NCBI GenBank assembly: GCA_964551815.1
Contig: CAZKEL010000002.1
Location: forward strand, 1 to 64,000
DNA: 64,000 nt
Reading direction: 5' to 3'
DNA from: D37C17 sp964551815
GTDB lineage: Bacteria > Fidelibacterota > Marinisomatia > SCGC-AAA003-L08 > D37C17
In this document: in pieces, positions 45,221 to 54,956 of the stretch
Layout: each line of letters begins with the position of its first letter
Numbering within the stretch: position 1 is the stretch's first letter
Position numbers and translations under genes: made by a program
The notes under the pieces: generated by a model
What the model was told of the DNA's origin: nothing
Databases searched by the model: none
Seen by the model: the letters and a program-made list of their open reading frames with translations, nothing else

Positions 45221-46213
45221 TTACGAAGAGAATAATAATTTTATCGTCCTTGAAAGGGGCTTTCTGGCAGCCTGTCTTAATGGAGATAGTAAATAATAAT
45301 ATTTTAATTTCATTCCGGGGTTCTGGATATTATTAATAATTCCATTCCAATGTTCTAAAAGTTTCTGTGTGAAAAAAGGTTCTTTATAGGCACCGTGAGT
45401 TTTATTGGCATTATACAGTATATCAAGCCATTTTAATTTATCTAATGGATTATTCTCCATAGAATTTGATTTATTTTCAAGGCTTAAATGGATTTTACAT
45501 TCTTCTTCCGAAGGATGTAATGCCAGATAACTCAGATTCGCAATTTTTGTTTTCAAATAATCTTGTCTGCATTTTTCTTTAAACCTGAGCCCACCTGGTA
45601 AATCTCTCACTTTCATGAGAGTCTTTTCAAGAATATGAAGTTCATGATGAAATAACAATTTAACCCACAAATCATAATCCTCAGCAGCATTATGAGGATC
45701 ATAAGGATCTTTGGGAAGAAAACTTTTTCGAAGAAAAGCTGACGAATGAAAAAAACAACATTTGTAAAATAAGTAAGTTTGCAACTCCTCTGAAGGAATA
45801 TATTTCCCTTCTACCGAATCAAGTGGCATTCCTTTTTCATCCACTTTTTGAACAGGGCAGAAAACCCCTGCCGCTTTAGGGTGGTTTTCCATAAAGGACA
45901 ATTGTTCTTCCAAACGCGACTCAAGAGCAATGTCATTAGCATCCATTCGGGCAATATATTCACCTTGCGATAATCCTATCCCCTTATTTAGTGATTGGGA
46001 TAATCCCAAATTTTCTACATTTGTTACCAATTGGATGCGCTTATCTTTAAACGATTTTATTATTTTTTCCGAAGCATCACTTGAGCCATCATTTATTATT
46101 AGAAATTGAAACTCCGTAAAGGTCTGCGCCAGAATACTTTCTATAGCTTCCCCTACATACATTTCTTCGTTAAAGACTGGAAGAACTACTGAGATCTTTG
46201 GATTATTCTCCAT
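45221..46213 (-). CDS. GT2 glycosyltransferase, tandem paralogue A
   Basis: 330 residues. ISVVLPVFNEEMYVGEAIES and FLIINDGSSDASEKII mark the GT-A domain, and YIARMDANDIALESRLEEQL the metal site. The second domain has AAEDYDLWVKLLFHHELHIL. Shares most motifs with the next gene, including ALNKGI-like and ENRLEEQ-like segments, indicating tandem duplication. The metal site has DAND where the paralogue has DADD. Confidence 0.86.
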   Translation of the reverse strand: MENNPKISVVLPVFNEEMYVGEAIESILAQTFTEFQFLIINDGSSDASEKIIKSFKDKRIQLVTNVENLGLSQSLNKGIGLSQGEYIARMDANDIALESRLEEQLSFMENHPKAAGVFCPVQKVDEKGMPLDSVEGKYIPSEELQTYLFYKCCFFHSSAFLRKSFLPKDPYDPHNAAEDYDLWVKLLFHHELHILEKTLMKVRDLPGGLRFKEKCRQDYLKTKIANLSYLALHPSEEECKIHLSLENKSNSMENNPLDKLKWLDILYNANKTHGAYKEPFFTQKLLEHWNGIINNIQNPGMKLKYYYLLSPLRQAARKPLSRTIKLLFSS

Positions 46214-46228
46214 AGAAATTATTCTGGT

Positions 46229-47299
46229 TTAAATAGAGTAGCGAATTAGCCACTGAATATATTTTACTAACAATCCCGGAGAAGCTAATATCTGTTTCAC
46301 CCATATCCGAAACATGAGGGTAATCAAATAAACCTGCAAAGTAAAAACAGCCTTGGGGATTGTAGTCTGTTTCCAGTTATTATCCATCATTTCTTTTTCC
46401 AGTGTTGTTAAAAGTGGATATAGCTGACTTTCCTTCCATTCAGATGATACACTGGAATTCTCTTTTATAAATGCTTGAATTAACTCCTTAAAATGGACAA
46501 AATCCAGTGGTTTTATTGTATCTTTTATTAAGGATAAATTCCCAATCCTCAGTTCATTACATAATTTTGCAGTTCTGATGGAAATAGATCTTCCGGGAAG
46601 TAATTTCGCGATTCCTTTTGCACTAATCCTAAGTCTGTTTTCATCTTGCATTTCAATTTTTTTTGTAGATACTGCTTTTCCGTGGCGGCGGTACTTTACC
46701 AAAGGTTTTGGTAGATTTGTTCCCTTCGTATATTCTAACAGCCTGCTCCAAAGTTCGTAGTCCTGTGTAGTTTGATAGGACTCATTATAAAAAGGAGAAA
46801 ATCGTTCTATTAACTCACTTCTGATCATTACCGTAGGATGGGGAAATACAGGTCCAAAGAGTGTTTTCCACTTGATTTCCACTTTATTTTGAGGATAAAT
46901 AAAAGTTTTTCCCTCGTTCCCCTTTTCATCAATTTCAGTATAGCCTGTTCCTGTAATTCCAATATGTGAATTAGAATCCATAAAGGTAAATTGCTCAAAA
47001 AGTCTGTTTTCCAAAGAAATATCATCAGCATCACATCTGGCTATATACTTCCCTTTTGACAATTTGATTGCTTTATTTAAAGCTGTGGATTGTCCCATAT
47101 TTGAAGGGTTTTTTACGAGTACTACCCTGGTATCCCTTATTTTTTGAAGTATTGAATTACTCTGATCTTCAGAGCCGTCATCCACTATGATAAATTCAAA
47201 TTCAGTAAAAGATTGTCCTAGGATACTATCAATAGCTTCTTGAAGAAATTGTTCTCCATTATACACCGCCATTACCACTGAAACTAAAGGGGGGGTCAT
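46229..47299 (-). CDS. GT2 glycosyltransferase, tandem paralogue B
   Basis: 356 residues. VSVVMAVYNGEQFLQEAIDS, FIIVDDGSEDQSNSIL and YIARCDADDISLENRLFEQF define the GT-A domain with DxD. TTQDYELWSRLLEYTKGTN is the acceptor ED motif. A longer C-terminal tail carries a hydrophobic segment (FTLQVYLITLMFRIWV) that may attach it to the membrane. Start ATG. Situated 4 bases before the asnB start's operon partner and 15 bases upstream of paralogue A. Confidence 0.86.
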   Translation of the reverse strand: MTPPLVSVVMAVYNGEQFLQEAIDSILGQSFTEFEFIIVDDGSEDQSNSILQKIRDTRVVLVKNPSNMGQSTALNKAIKLSKGKYIARCDADDISLENRLFEQFTFMDSNSHIGITGTGYTEIDEKGNEGKTFIYPQNKVEIKWKTLFGPVFPHPTVMIRSELIERFSPFYNESYQTTQDYELWSRLLEYTKGTNLPKPLVKYRRHGKAVSTKKIEMQDENRLRISAKGIAKLLPGRSISIRTAKLCNELRIGNLSLIKDTIKPLDFVHFKELIQAFIKENSSVSSEWKESQLYPLLTTLEKEMMDNNWKQTTIPKAVFTLQVYLITLMFRIWVKQILASPGLLVKYIQWLIRYSI

Positions 47300-47303
47300 T
47301 TTT

Positions 47304-49091
47304 TCAGCACCGTTTTCTATGCTCCAGCCATAAGGATAAATTAAGCAAAATCCATTCCTGGTAATTCGATTTCTGAAAAAATTCCATCACTTTATCATAT
47401 TCTAAATAGGAATAAATAGATTTATTTTTATTTAACAGATATTCATTTTTCAATTCAATAAATTCTGTTTTTTTCAGCCATTGGTGAACGGGAGCTCCAA
47501 AACCCATCTTCCCTCTGTATTTTATTTTTTCAGGCCAAGTGTCTTCATAGGCAGAACGGAGCAGAATTTTTCCAATTCCATTTGACACCTTATAATTTGC
47601 AGGAAGAGAAATACAAAATTCTGCTAAATCTTTATCTAAAAATGGCGACCGAATTTCTAAACTGTTTGCCATAGATGCCCGGTCCACCTTAACTAATAAA
47701 TCCCCTGGAAGATAATGGCTCATATCACAGCGGAAGACATCGTCTAGATTTATTGGATCTTCAGAATACATTTTAGACTCTAATAGATCAAATCCAAATT
47801 CTGTTAAATCCTTTTGAGTAAAATAATCCCTCTGCGAATTATGAAGTTCACTTATGGACTTATATTTTTTCAAACCAGGGCCAATCTTTCCTTTAGTTTC
47901 AGATTGAAAACCTAATCGTTTTGAAATTTGGGAAAGTAGAGATTTCTTAGATATTGAATGCTGAAAAGATTCAATGGGGTGATACCATCTGATATATCCA
48001 CCCAGCAGCTCATCACCACCATCACCTGTAAGTACAACTTTTATTTCACTGGCGGCTGATTTAGAAATAAGGTAGGTGGGAATACAGGAAGAATCTGCAA
48101 AGGGTTCATCATAAATTGACTGCATATTGATCATCAATTCTTCTATCCCGTCCATATTCTCAATTAATTCAGAATGAGTGGTCTGGTAATGTTCTGCAGC
48201 AATTTTCGCATATTTTAATTCGTTATTAAACTCGTTATTGAATCCATAAGAAAAGGTTTTCAATTCAGGATTAATCTTACTTGCTTCTGATACTATAGTG
48301 GTTGAGTCCAACCCGCCACTTAAAAAGGCACCAACGGGTACATCTGCAATCAACTGCCTCTGTACTGCTTGTTTAAATAAATAGGTGAATTTTTCAGAAG
48401 CTTCCAGAAAGGATAGGTCAGAGTTTTCAGCAGGAAGCTCCCAATAGTTATGCAAAGATATACCTGAATGGTCATATTCCAGAAAATGTCCCGGAGGTAA
48501 ACATTTAATATCTGAATAAATTGTTTCGTGGGGATGGATATATAACCTTTTTAAATAATGGTTGAGTGCTGGTCTATAAATTTCCTCAGAAACTAATCCG
48601 GTAGAAAGGATGGCTTTAATTTCTGAGGAAAAAATAAATTCATTGTGTCTCCCTATAGCATAATAAAAAGGTTTTTCCCCGAAGCGGTCCCTTGCACAAA
48701 ACAGCTTTTGTTTCTTTTCATCCCACAATGCAAAAGCAAACATTCCCGGCAGATGTCTCATCATTTCAGAACCGTGAGTCTGGTACAATGCTAAAATCAC
48801 CTCCGTATCGGAGTTTGTTTTAAAAGGAAATGATAGTTTCTTTTTTATATCCTTGTAGCCATAAATCTCCCCATTGTAAGTAATTCCCACCTGTTTATCT
48901 TCGGTAAGCATGGGTTGATTTCCTGTTTCCAGATCAATAATATTTAGTCTGCAATGTCCCAAGGCTGCCCTGGGGAATAAATACATTCCCTTTTCATCAG
49001 GTCCACGATGAGTTAAGCTATGAGACATCCTATTTAATGCTTCAACTTTTTGGTCACTGGCAGGATGTATTATGCCAAATATTCCACACAT
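47304..49091 (-). CDS. asnB: Asparagine synthetase B, glutamine-hydrolysing
   Basis: 595 residues, full length. MCGIFGIIHP supplies the glutaminase nucleophile Cys2; HRGPDEKG and YNGEIYGY are glutaminase motifs. VPVGAFLSGGLDSTTIVSEA (SGGLDS 258-263) is the ATP-pyrophosphatase loop, and VLTGDGGDELLGGY follows. Such AsnB copies in capsule loci commonly amidate carboxyl groups of uronic acids rather than make free asparagine; neither can be excluded. ATG start behind AAAGAG. First gene left of the divergent sulfotransferase, so it probably begins a transcript. Confidence 0.9.
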   Translation of the reverse strand: MCGIFGIIHPASDQKVEALNRMSHSLTHRGPDEKGMYLFPRAALGHCRLNIIDLETGNQPMLTEDKQVGITYNGEIYGYKDIKKKLSFPFKTNSDTEVILALYQTHGSEMMRHLPGMFAFALWDEKKQKLFCARDRFGEKPFYYAIGRHNEFIFSSEIKAILSTGLVSEEIYRPALNHYLKRLYIHPHETIYSDIKCLPPGHFLEYDHSGISLHNYWELPAENSDLSFLEASEKFTYLFKQAVQRQLIADVPVGAFLSGGLDSTTIVSEASKINPELKTFSYGFNNEFNNELKYAKIAAEHYQTTHSELIENMDGIEELMINMQSIYDEPFADSSCIPTYLISKSAASEIKVVLTGDGGDELLGGYIRWYHPIESFQHSISKKSLLSQISKRLGFQSETKGKIGPGLKKYKSISELHNSQRDYFTQKDLTEFGFDLLESKMYSEDPINLDDVFRCDMSHYLPGDLLVKVDRASMANSLEIRSPFLDKDLAEFCISLPANYKVSNGIGKILLRSAYEDTWPEKIKYRGKMGFGAPVHQWLKKTEFIELKNEYLLNKNKSIYSYLEYDKVMEFFQKSNYQEWILLNLSLWLEHRKRC

Positions 49092-49204
49092 ATACTCTTT
49101 TGTTTTTCTATCCTTTCAATAAATCTAAAATTAGTTACAATTTATCTATGATCCATTTAATAATTATTTAAGGAACTGCTTTTCTTTTTTATCAAGGGAC
49201 ATTT
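49092..49204. promoter_or_regulatory. Divergent intergenic region between asnB and the sulfotransferase
   Basis: 113 bases that must hold the start of both the leftward asnB transcript and the rightward sulfotransferase transcript. On the minus strand TTGATA (49195-49190) and a TAAATA-type box lie about 19 bases apart; on the plus strand TTACAA and TAATAA are 17 apart. All are weak matches. An AAGGGAC ribosome site is placed just before the sulfotransferase ATG. Confidence 0.3.
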
Positions 49205-50086
49205 ATGCTTGATTTTGGAAATTACCGAAAAAGTTTAATCATCGCCGGATCTGGTCGAAGTGGTACCACCTGGATGATGGAACTATTAAATTTTAAAAAC
49301 CAATACCGGGTAATGTTTGAACCTTTTCATAATGATAAAGTACCCATTTTTAAAAATTGGCGTTACAGGCAATATTTACCTCAGCACAACAAGGAAATGA
49401 AATTTATTCAAACAGCAGATAACATTCTCAGGGGTAAAATTAGAAACGATTGGGTTGATCACTTCAATACTAAAACCATTGTCACAAAAAGAATTATAAA
49501 AGATATTCGGATGAACCTGATTTTAAAGTGGATGTTTTCCCGCTTCCCCGGAATTAAAATTATTTTGATGCTCCGACATCCCTGTGCAGTGGCCTATTCA
49601 AAATTAAAATTAAATTGGGATTCTCATTTAGAAGAATACTTGAATCAAACAGAATTAATGCGTGATTTTTTATCGCCCTTTGAATCTCACCTCATCGGTG
49701 AGACAGATGAATTTAATAAGCATATTTTTATGTGGTGTATTGAAAACTTTATCCCCCTGAAACAATTCAACAATGAGGAAATACATATAATTTTCTATGA
49801 AGATATGTGTATTAATCTATCTTTTGAACTTAAAAAAGTCTATAGATTTTTGGGAGAAGATATTTACCAAACAGAAAAGATTAAATCTGTACCTTCTGCT
49901 CTGGTTCGTGAGGACAGTGCAATCAATACTAACGCAGATCTATTGAGTAATTGGCAGAATTTTCTATCTGCTGAGAAAGTGGATAATGCAATAAATATAG
50001 TAAACTTGTTCGGGTTAGATTTATTGTATGACCATAATCCAATTCCATTAATTTCCTCAGATAAAGTCCTTTCATTATTTGAATAA
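49205..50086 (+). CDS. PAPS-dependent sulfotransferase
   Basis: 293 residues. SLIIAGSGRSGTTWMMELL at 10-28 is the 5'-phosphosulfate loop, and ILMLRHPCAVAYSKLKLNWD with Arg124 and Ser132 the 3'-phosphate-binding motif of PAPS sulfotransferases. The only plus-strand gene inside the polysaccharide locus; it stops 51 bases before the convergent radical SAM gene. It would sulfate a sugar hydroxyl or amine. PAPS synthesis genes are not in the window. Confidence 0.85.
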   Translation: MLDFGNYRKSLIIAGSGRSGTTWMMELLNFKNQYRVMFEPFHNDKVPIFKNWRYRQYLPQHNKEMKFIQTADNILRGKIRNDWVDHFNTKTIVTKRIIKDIRMNLILKWMFSRFPGIKIILMLRHPCAVAYSKLKLNWDSHLEEYLNQTELMRDFLSPFESHLIGETDEFNKHIFMWCIENFIPLKQFNNEEIHIIFYEDMCINLSFELKKVYRFLGEDIYQTEKIKSVPSALVREDSAINTNADLLSNWQNFLSAEKVDNAINIVNLFGLDLLYDHNPIPLISSDKVLSLFE

Positions 50087-50137
50087 AACAAAAGGTTAAC
50101 TGGAAATTTTCTTCATAAAAGGTAAATTAGTTCAGAA

Positions 50138-51883
50138 TTAATTATACCTCCGTAGGGCATGAGGAAAAAATAAACGGCTGAAAAATATTCGCACAACACT
50201 ATTATATATACCGATTCTTTCCTTAAAAGTCACTCTTAGAAAAAATTTAAAATTGGTAAAAGCTAAACCAGGGTGTTTTAAATGAAACCAAAGGGTTTTG
50301 GTAAAAATGATTCTAATCATTTTTCGATGGAATTTTATGGATAATCGTTCCAATACTTCCGGAGTAAAATGTTCATTTTGAATCATATTTCTGATAAAGT
50401 ATTCAACATGACTTCCTTCCGTTGACAACATGGCATTGGTAGAAAACAGCTTTCCGTCTCTTTCAGCTTCTGCATACATATCCGTTCCCGGGTCTGCCCT
50501 GGCAATTGCTAATTGGGGAATAATATCATAATTTCTTAATGCTTTCAATGCAAAGTCCAGAGTAGTTTGGATATGTTCTAAAGTTTCCCTGGGGAATCCA
50601 ATGATGAAAAATGCCCTCATATCCAATTGAACTTCTTTTGCTAACCTAAACACACGCTGTACATGGTTCAAAGTTAACGGTTGTTTATAAATGATATTAT
50701 CAAGCACCCATTGATCACCAGATTCAACACCCAAAATCAAGTATATACACCCTGTTTTTTTCATGAGTTCCATCATATCTCTATCAATGGTATTTGCAAA
50801 AACACCATTTGGTGTATCCCAGGTAAATTGTAGATTACGATCTACTATGCCCTGCATGAGTTCCATGAATCTTTCCCGATCCAGGGTGAGATTATCATCC
50901 TCAAAATGAATATGTTTTACTCCATGATTTTTTACTAAATCCTCCAGGTGATTCAAAGTATGTTGGACAGAATATCTCCTGTATTTCCTTCCTGCATGAA
51001 TATGAATAGAACAGAAAGAACATTTATAAGGACATCCTCTTGATGTAATGAGGGAAACTGAATTTTCTGCATTACTATATTCAAATTTATTCCTCGCCAT
51101 GATGCCATTGCGTTCGTATTCAAAATATTTTTCTAATTCTATCAGATTATAATCCAGGTCTCCTAAACTATCTAATTCGTTTACCCATTCTCTTTCAGGA
51201 GTTCGTATAATCTTGCCACCATTTTTATAAACAATCCCCTTTATTTCATCGACTTGTAGTTTTCCCTGTACCATTTGTACAATTTCATGAAGCGTAATTT
51301 CACCATCGCCTAATCCTACAATATCCAAATTGTCGGTACTATTTAACAGATATTCCGGCATAGCAGTGGCATTGGGACCGCCAGCCACAATCACCGAATC
51401 CGGTAAAACTTTTCTGGCAATATTTATGGTTTTTATTGTTTCTTTAGTATTTTCCCTGAATAAATTGGTAATCCCTATTATATCAGCATTGGAGGATTGT
51501 ATGTCCTTTTCAAGGGTCTCCCAACTTGCACCAAAATGCAGGGTATTTTGGGACATATTGGAGTCAGGACGGTTAATCCATCCAATCCAATTGGAAAGTT
51601 TAAAACTGTCCGTTGAGGTGGTCTCAAATTGTTTAATCCATCTTTTAATGAATCCTGATGTTTTTCTGTTTTGCTTTGGTAAGTTTCCTTCAATGTTATT
51701 GGATTTAATAAAGGCATCATAAATTTCAACCTTTACTCCCATCATTTCAAGATAGCTGCCAATAGCCAACAAACCTGTTGGTACACTGAGGCGGGGACCA
51801 ACCGGCCAGGTGCTATAATAAAATAATTGCGGAGGCCTCAGAAGAAGAACTTTTGGAAATTTAATAGTTTTTGGTGGCGTCAT
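50138..51883 (-). CDS. B12-binding-domain radical SAM enzyme
   Basis: 581 residues. KVLLLRPPQLFYYSTWPVGP begins the B12-type domain. An insertion of about 60 residues (75-135) is absent from the paralogue at 43636-45153. SRGCPYKCSFCSIHIHAG provides Cys284, Cys288, Cys291 for the iron-sulfur cluster; IHFEDDNLTLDRERF and ILGVESGDQWVLDNI follow. Start ATG, TAATG-coupled to the ALG5-like gene. Likely a radical methyl- or other transferase working on a glycan or lipid intermediate; substrate unknown. Confidence 0.86.
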   Translation of the reverse strand: MTPPKTIKFPKVLLLRPPQLFYYSTWPVGPRLSVPTGLLAIGSYLEMMGVKVEIYDAFIKSNNIEGNLPKQNRKTSGFIKRWIKQFETTSTDSFKLSNWIGWINRPDSNMSQNTLHFGASWETLEKDIQSSNADIIGITNLFRENTKETIKTINIARKVLPDSVIVAGGPNATAMPEYLLNSTDNLDIVGLGDGEITLHEIVQMVQGKLQVDEIKGIVYKNGGKIIRTPEREWVNELDSLGDLDYNLIELEKYFEYERNGIMARNKFEYSNAENSVSLITSRGCPYKCSFCSIHIHAGRKYRRYSVQHTLNHLEDLVKNHGVKHIHFEDDNLTLDRERFMELMQGIVDRNLQFTWDTPNGVFANTIDRDMMELMKKTGCIYLILGVESGDQWVLDNIIYKQPLTLNHVQRVFRLAKEVQLDMRAFFIIGFPRETLEHIQTTLDFALKALRNYDIIPQLAIARADPGTDMYAEAERDGKLFSTNAMLSTEGSHVEYFIRNMIQNEHFTPEVLERLSIKFHRKMIRIIFTKTLWFHLKHPGLAFTNFKFFLRVTFKERIGIYNSVVRIFFSRLFFPHALRRYN

Positions 51884-52623
51884 TATTTGGAGTATTGATT
51901 CCTTATTTTAATTAAATCAGACCATAAATTAAAAAAATAGGATATTTTCACAGATGAGCTATTACTGTCAATCCACTCCTTTACCGGGACTTCACAAAGC
52001 CTTGCTTCCACTTCATCTTCGCCAAATTTCTTTTTTGTCCGTGCAAATAATTCAATGTCAAACAACCATTTTGAGATAAATTCATCCTTGAAAAGTTCAA
52101 TGGATAGATTTTTGGTAAAAAGTTTACAGCCACATTGAGTATCATAAATTTTAATTCCCAGTATTTTCCAAATAATAGGGCGTAGTAATCTTCCGATGAT
52201 AAATCGGTAATATTTAATTTGGATGTTTGAATCTGATTGCAAAGTGCGAGATGCGAAACAAAATTCAATTTCGTCTTTCAAATAGGGTCTTAATGCCAAG
52301 CATTCTTCTAATGAGGTGGACAGGTCTGCATCTAAAAATGCGATAATTGAATGATTATAATTATTATTGCAATGGAGAATGCCTGTTCTCACTGCTTCTG
52401 CCTTGCCTTTGTTTTCAGAATGAGTTATAATATCAACTTTGTCTGTATGTAATTTTTTTAGGGATTCCAGCAACTGAGGTGTCCTGTCCCTTGAACCATC
52501 ATCCACAAAACAAAGCAATACATCGGACATTGTAGAGATTACCTTCTCAAATTTTTTGACAGAAAAATTCTTTTCTTCATTAAAACATGGTACTACAATA
52601 CATATATTAATTTCATTTTCCAC
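51883..52623 (-). CDS. GT2 glycosyltransferase, ALG5/DPM1-like
   Basis: 246 residues. ICIVVPCFNEEKNFSVKKFE, LCFVDDGSRDRTPQLLESL and IIAFLDADLSTSLEECLAL hold the nucleotide and DxD sites. YDTQCGCKLFTKNLS and WLFDIELFARTKKKFG are the signature stretches of dolichyl-phosphate beta-glucosyltransferases. It may charge polyprenyl phosphate with a hexose for the DUF6056-like or other GT-C protein. GTG start at 52623; overlaps the next gene through TAATG. Confidence 0.85.
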   Translation of the reverse strand: MENEINICIVVPCFNEEKNFSVKKFEKVISTMSDVLLCFVDDGSRDRTPQLLESLKKLHTDKVDIITHSENKGKAEAVRTGILHCNNNYNHSIIAFLDADLSTSLEECLALRPYLKDEIEFCFASRTLQSDSNIQIKYYRFIIGRLLRPIIWKILGIKIYDTQCGCKLFTKNLSIELFKDEFISKWLFDIELFARTKKKFGEDEVEARLCEVPVKEWIDSNSSSVKISYFFNLWSDLIKIRNQYSK

Positions 52624-52652
52624 TTGGATTTTATCTACTATTAACTTTGATA

Positions 52653-53456
52653 TTAACTAATTTTTTGGAGCAGATATCCCAAGCCAATAGACTTATCAGA
52701 AAACTTATTAAAAAGAAAATCGTCCGTTGTAACTACACAATCAGTTATGAGTTTATTAGGGGCTTTTTTGGAATGGGGACGAATGGAAAAAATTCCGTTT
52801 TTAATTCTATCTTGCTGCACATTTTTTGCATTGAATTTTAAAATGGATTGAGCCAAACCTACCCAATACATTTCGAGAAACCCTGCAAGATAATGACTTA
52901 AACGGAAGGATTCAATAATTTGAAATTTCAATTGTGTTGCCATATCCTCAAATTGAGATTGCTTTGGTAATTTAGTATGACCAAAGGCATAAGCTCCTAT
53001 GGGTAAGTTTAAATTGAAATACTTTAACAGAAAATTTACAGGGTCATAGGTAAAAGGGAAATTTTTAGACGGAAAGGTGAGAATTGCATACCCGCCTGGG
53101 GTAAGAATTCGATAAATTTCTGTCATGAGTTTTTTTTCATCACTTACATGTTCTACTACCTCCATACAAATAACCACATGAAAAAAATTATCTTCAAAAT
53201 GTAATTGGGTTGCATCCTGAACGGAGTAGTTCACAGTTGGGTTACTCAACCTCCCGTATTCAACATCTCTTTCGTTTATATCCACTGCATATAGATTTGT
53301 GCAAAATTCTTGGATATAATGATTTAAGTCCCCTTCACCTGCTCCTAAATTTAAAATATTTTCTATTGGGGAATTAGCAGAGCATATTTTTTTTAAAGAG
53401 TTAATTAAATAAAAATATCTCTTTCTAAATGTGGGAAAATAATGTTTATAATTCAA
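52653..53456 (-). CDS. Class I SAM-dependent methyltransferase
   Basis: 267 residues. Motif I IENILNLGAGEGDLNHYIQE near 33, then LYAVDINERDVEYG and FFHVVICMEVVEHVSDEKKL with ILTPGGYAILTFPS. Standard methyltransferase type 11/23. Start TTG at 53456 with the conserved fold beginning about 30 residues later. 12 bases follow the stop of the DUF6056-like gene. Methylates an unidentified sugar or lipid. Confidence 0.83.
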   Translation of the reverse strand: MNYKHYFPTFRKRYFYLINSLKKICSANSPIENILNLGAGEGDLNHYIQEFCTNLYAVDINERDVEYGRLSNPTVNYSVQDATQLHFEDNFFHVVICMEVVEHVSDEKKLMTEIYRILTPGGYAILTFPSKNFPFTYDPVNFLLKYFNLNLPIGAYAFGHTKLPKQSQFEDMATQLKFQIIESFRLSHYLAGFLEMYWVGLAQSILKFNAKNVQQDRIKNGIFSIRPHSKKAPNKLITDCVVTTDDFLFNKFSDKSIGLGYLLQKIS

Positions 53457-53468
53457 GGAAATATTGCT

Positions 53469-54956
53469 TCACTCTGGATGAGGTGTCACTACAGTAATAC
53501 CATAATAATTACTGACACATTCATTTATCCAATGGGTAGAATCGTTTTTGAGGATTGATCCTCCAATAAAATGGTTGATTTCAGGGACGGTGACTTTAGT
53601 TTCACCATTTATTTTCCCTTGAATTATTTTCATTTCTCTGTAATCATAAGCTGACGCAAAATACCTTAATTTCTCTTTGTGCTTTAATACCTGGAGTGAA
53701 TCCCGAATACCATTAACTGCAAATAATACAAAAAATAATAGCATAGTTAAGATTCTTATCCTTGTATCCATTTTTATTAATTTCGGCTGCAGGCTACCTC
53801 CTATAAATATTCCCCAAATGCTTAACAGGCTGATTAAAAAATAATGAATTACTATCATCTCCCGCGCTGGAGGTGGTTTTGATATGCCATAGGCTGCAGG
53901 CAAAAAGGCTGTATATAATAAGATAAGTATTGCCAAGGGTAGAAGGATAAGCAGATTTTTTCTGAACAGTTTTAAAACCCTTTCAACTTGTACTTTAGAT
54001 TGAAACCCTATATACAGGGAAATTCCAAACACCTGAATCAGGGAAAGAATATTTCCTGGCCATTTGAAAATACTGAATAAGGTGGAATTCATCCCCTGCC
54101 ACGCAAAGGAGAGTAACTCAGGCAGAGATTCAGGCTGTGAAAAATATTCAGCTCTGGTTTCATTTCCGGGTGCCAAAATAATAACCACCATCGAAAACAA
54201 TGAAAATAGTATCCCAATTCCTAATGGAATCAAAAAGGTGTTTCGTGATTTTCCCGTATAAAAAAGGAAAAATAATAAAGCGGAAAGGATAAATACCATA
54301 GTCTGCAGAGCGACATAGGTTTCACCAAACCCTCCACAAAAGAAACTCATTGATGCAATCAAAAAGAGAAGGTAAGGGGAAGTATTTCCATTAGTTCGGT
54401 GAACAACAAAGCGATATATAAATCCTACAATGAGGGTTGCTCCTATAAGGGGGATTATTAATCTGTTTCTTCCTGCTATCCAATAGAGAGATTGAAATAT
54501 TCCCGGGTAGGCATCCCAAGTATGGGACACATCATCAATGACCCTGCGGTAATACATATTTGGGATTAAATCAATAACAGCAAATAAAATGGCAGCACTA
54601 AGTAAAAGAGAGAAAGTTAAGTCTTTGTATTGCTTTCCCCTATGCAGGTAAATGATTGAAGCTAATACAAAAAACCAAACGAGTAAAAAAGCACCGGGAC
54701 TATAGAATATATGGGTATTAAACAAACCCGAAAAATGTTCCCAAAACAAATCTGAATATCTTCCGGTAATTTCAATATAGTAATATAAAGCGGCACCAAA
54801 AATACCTTTTTTTTCCAACTGTACCTGAAAACAGAAATCATCGCCATAATAGCGGCTGAACTGCCCCAGCCATGCATGGGTTAACAAGGGTGCAGATAAA
54901 CAAAGAAGTAGAACATGATTTACCCAACCGTTTAGGTTTAGCTTATTTTGGTTCAT
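53469..54956 (-). CDS. Polytopic membrane protein, DUF6056-like
   Basis: 495 residues, about twelve hydrophobic helices. The first loop has FSRYYGDDFCFQVQLEKKGI and YYYIEITGRYSDLFWEHFSG, a Gly-Asp-Asp motif and a tyrosine-rich loop that I associate with DUF6056 proteins in polysaccharide loci. The acidic first loop is typical of GT-C enzymes using polyprenyl-phosphate sugars. Overlaps the upstream methyltransferase by 4 bases. Function not established; a transferase using the product of the ALG5-like GT2 is a reasonable model. Confidence 0.72.
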   Translation of the reverse strand: MNQNKLNLNGWVNHVLLLCLSAPLLTHAWLGQFSRYYGDDFCFQVQLEKKGIFGAALYYYIEITGRYSDLFWEHFSGLFNTHIFYSPGAFLLVWFFVLASIIYLHRGKQYKDLTFSLLLSAAILFAVIDLIPNMYYRRVIDDVSHTWDAYPGIFQSLYWIAGRNRLIIPLIGATLIVGFIYRFVVHRTNGNTSPYLLFLIASMSFFCGGFGETYVALQTMVFILSALLFFLFYTGKSRNTFLIPLGIGILFSLFSMVVIILAPGNETRAEYFSQPESLPELLSFAWQGMNSTLFSIFKWPGNILSLIQVFGISLYIGFQSKVQVERVLKLFRKNLLILLPLAILILLYTAFLPAAYGISKPPPAREMIVIHYFLISLLSIWGIFIGGSLQPKLIKMDTRIRILTMLLFFVLFAVNGIRDSLQVLKHKEKLRYFASAYDYREMKIIQGKINGETKVTVPEINHFIGGSILKNDSTHWINECVSNYYGITVVTPHPE

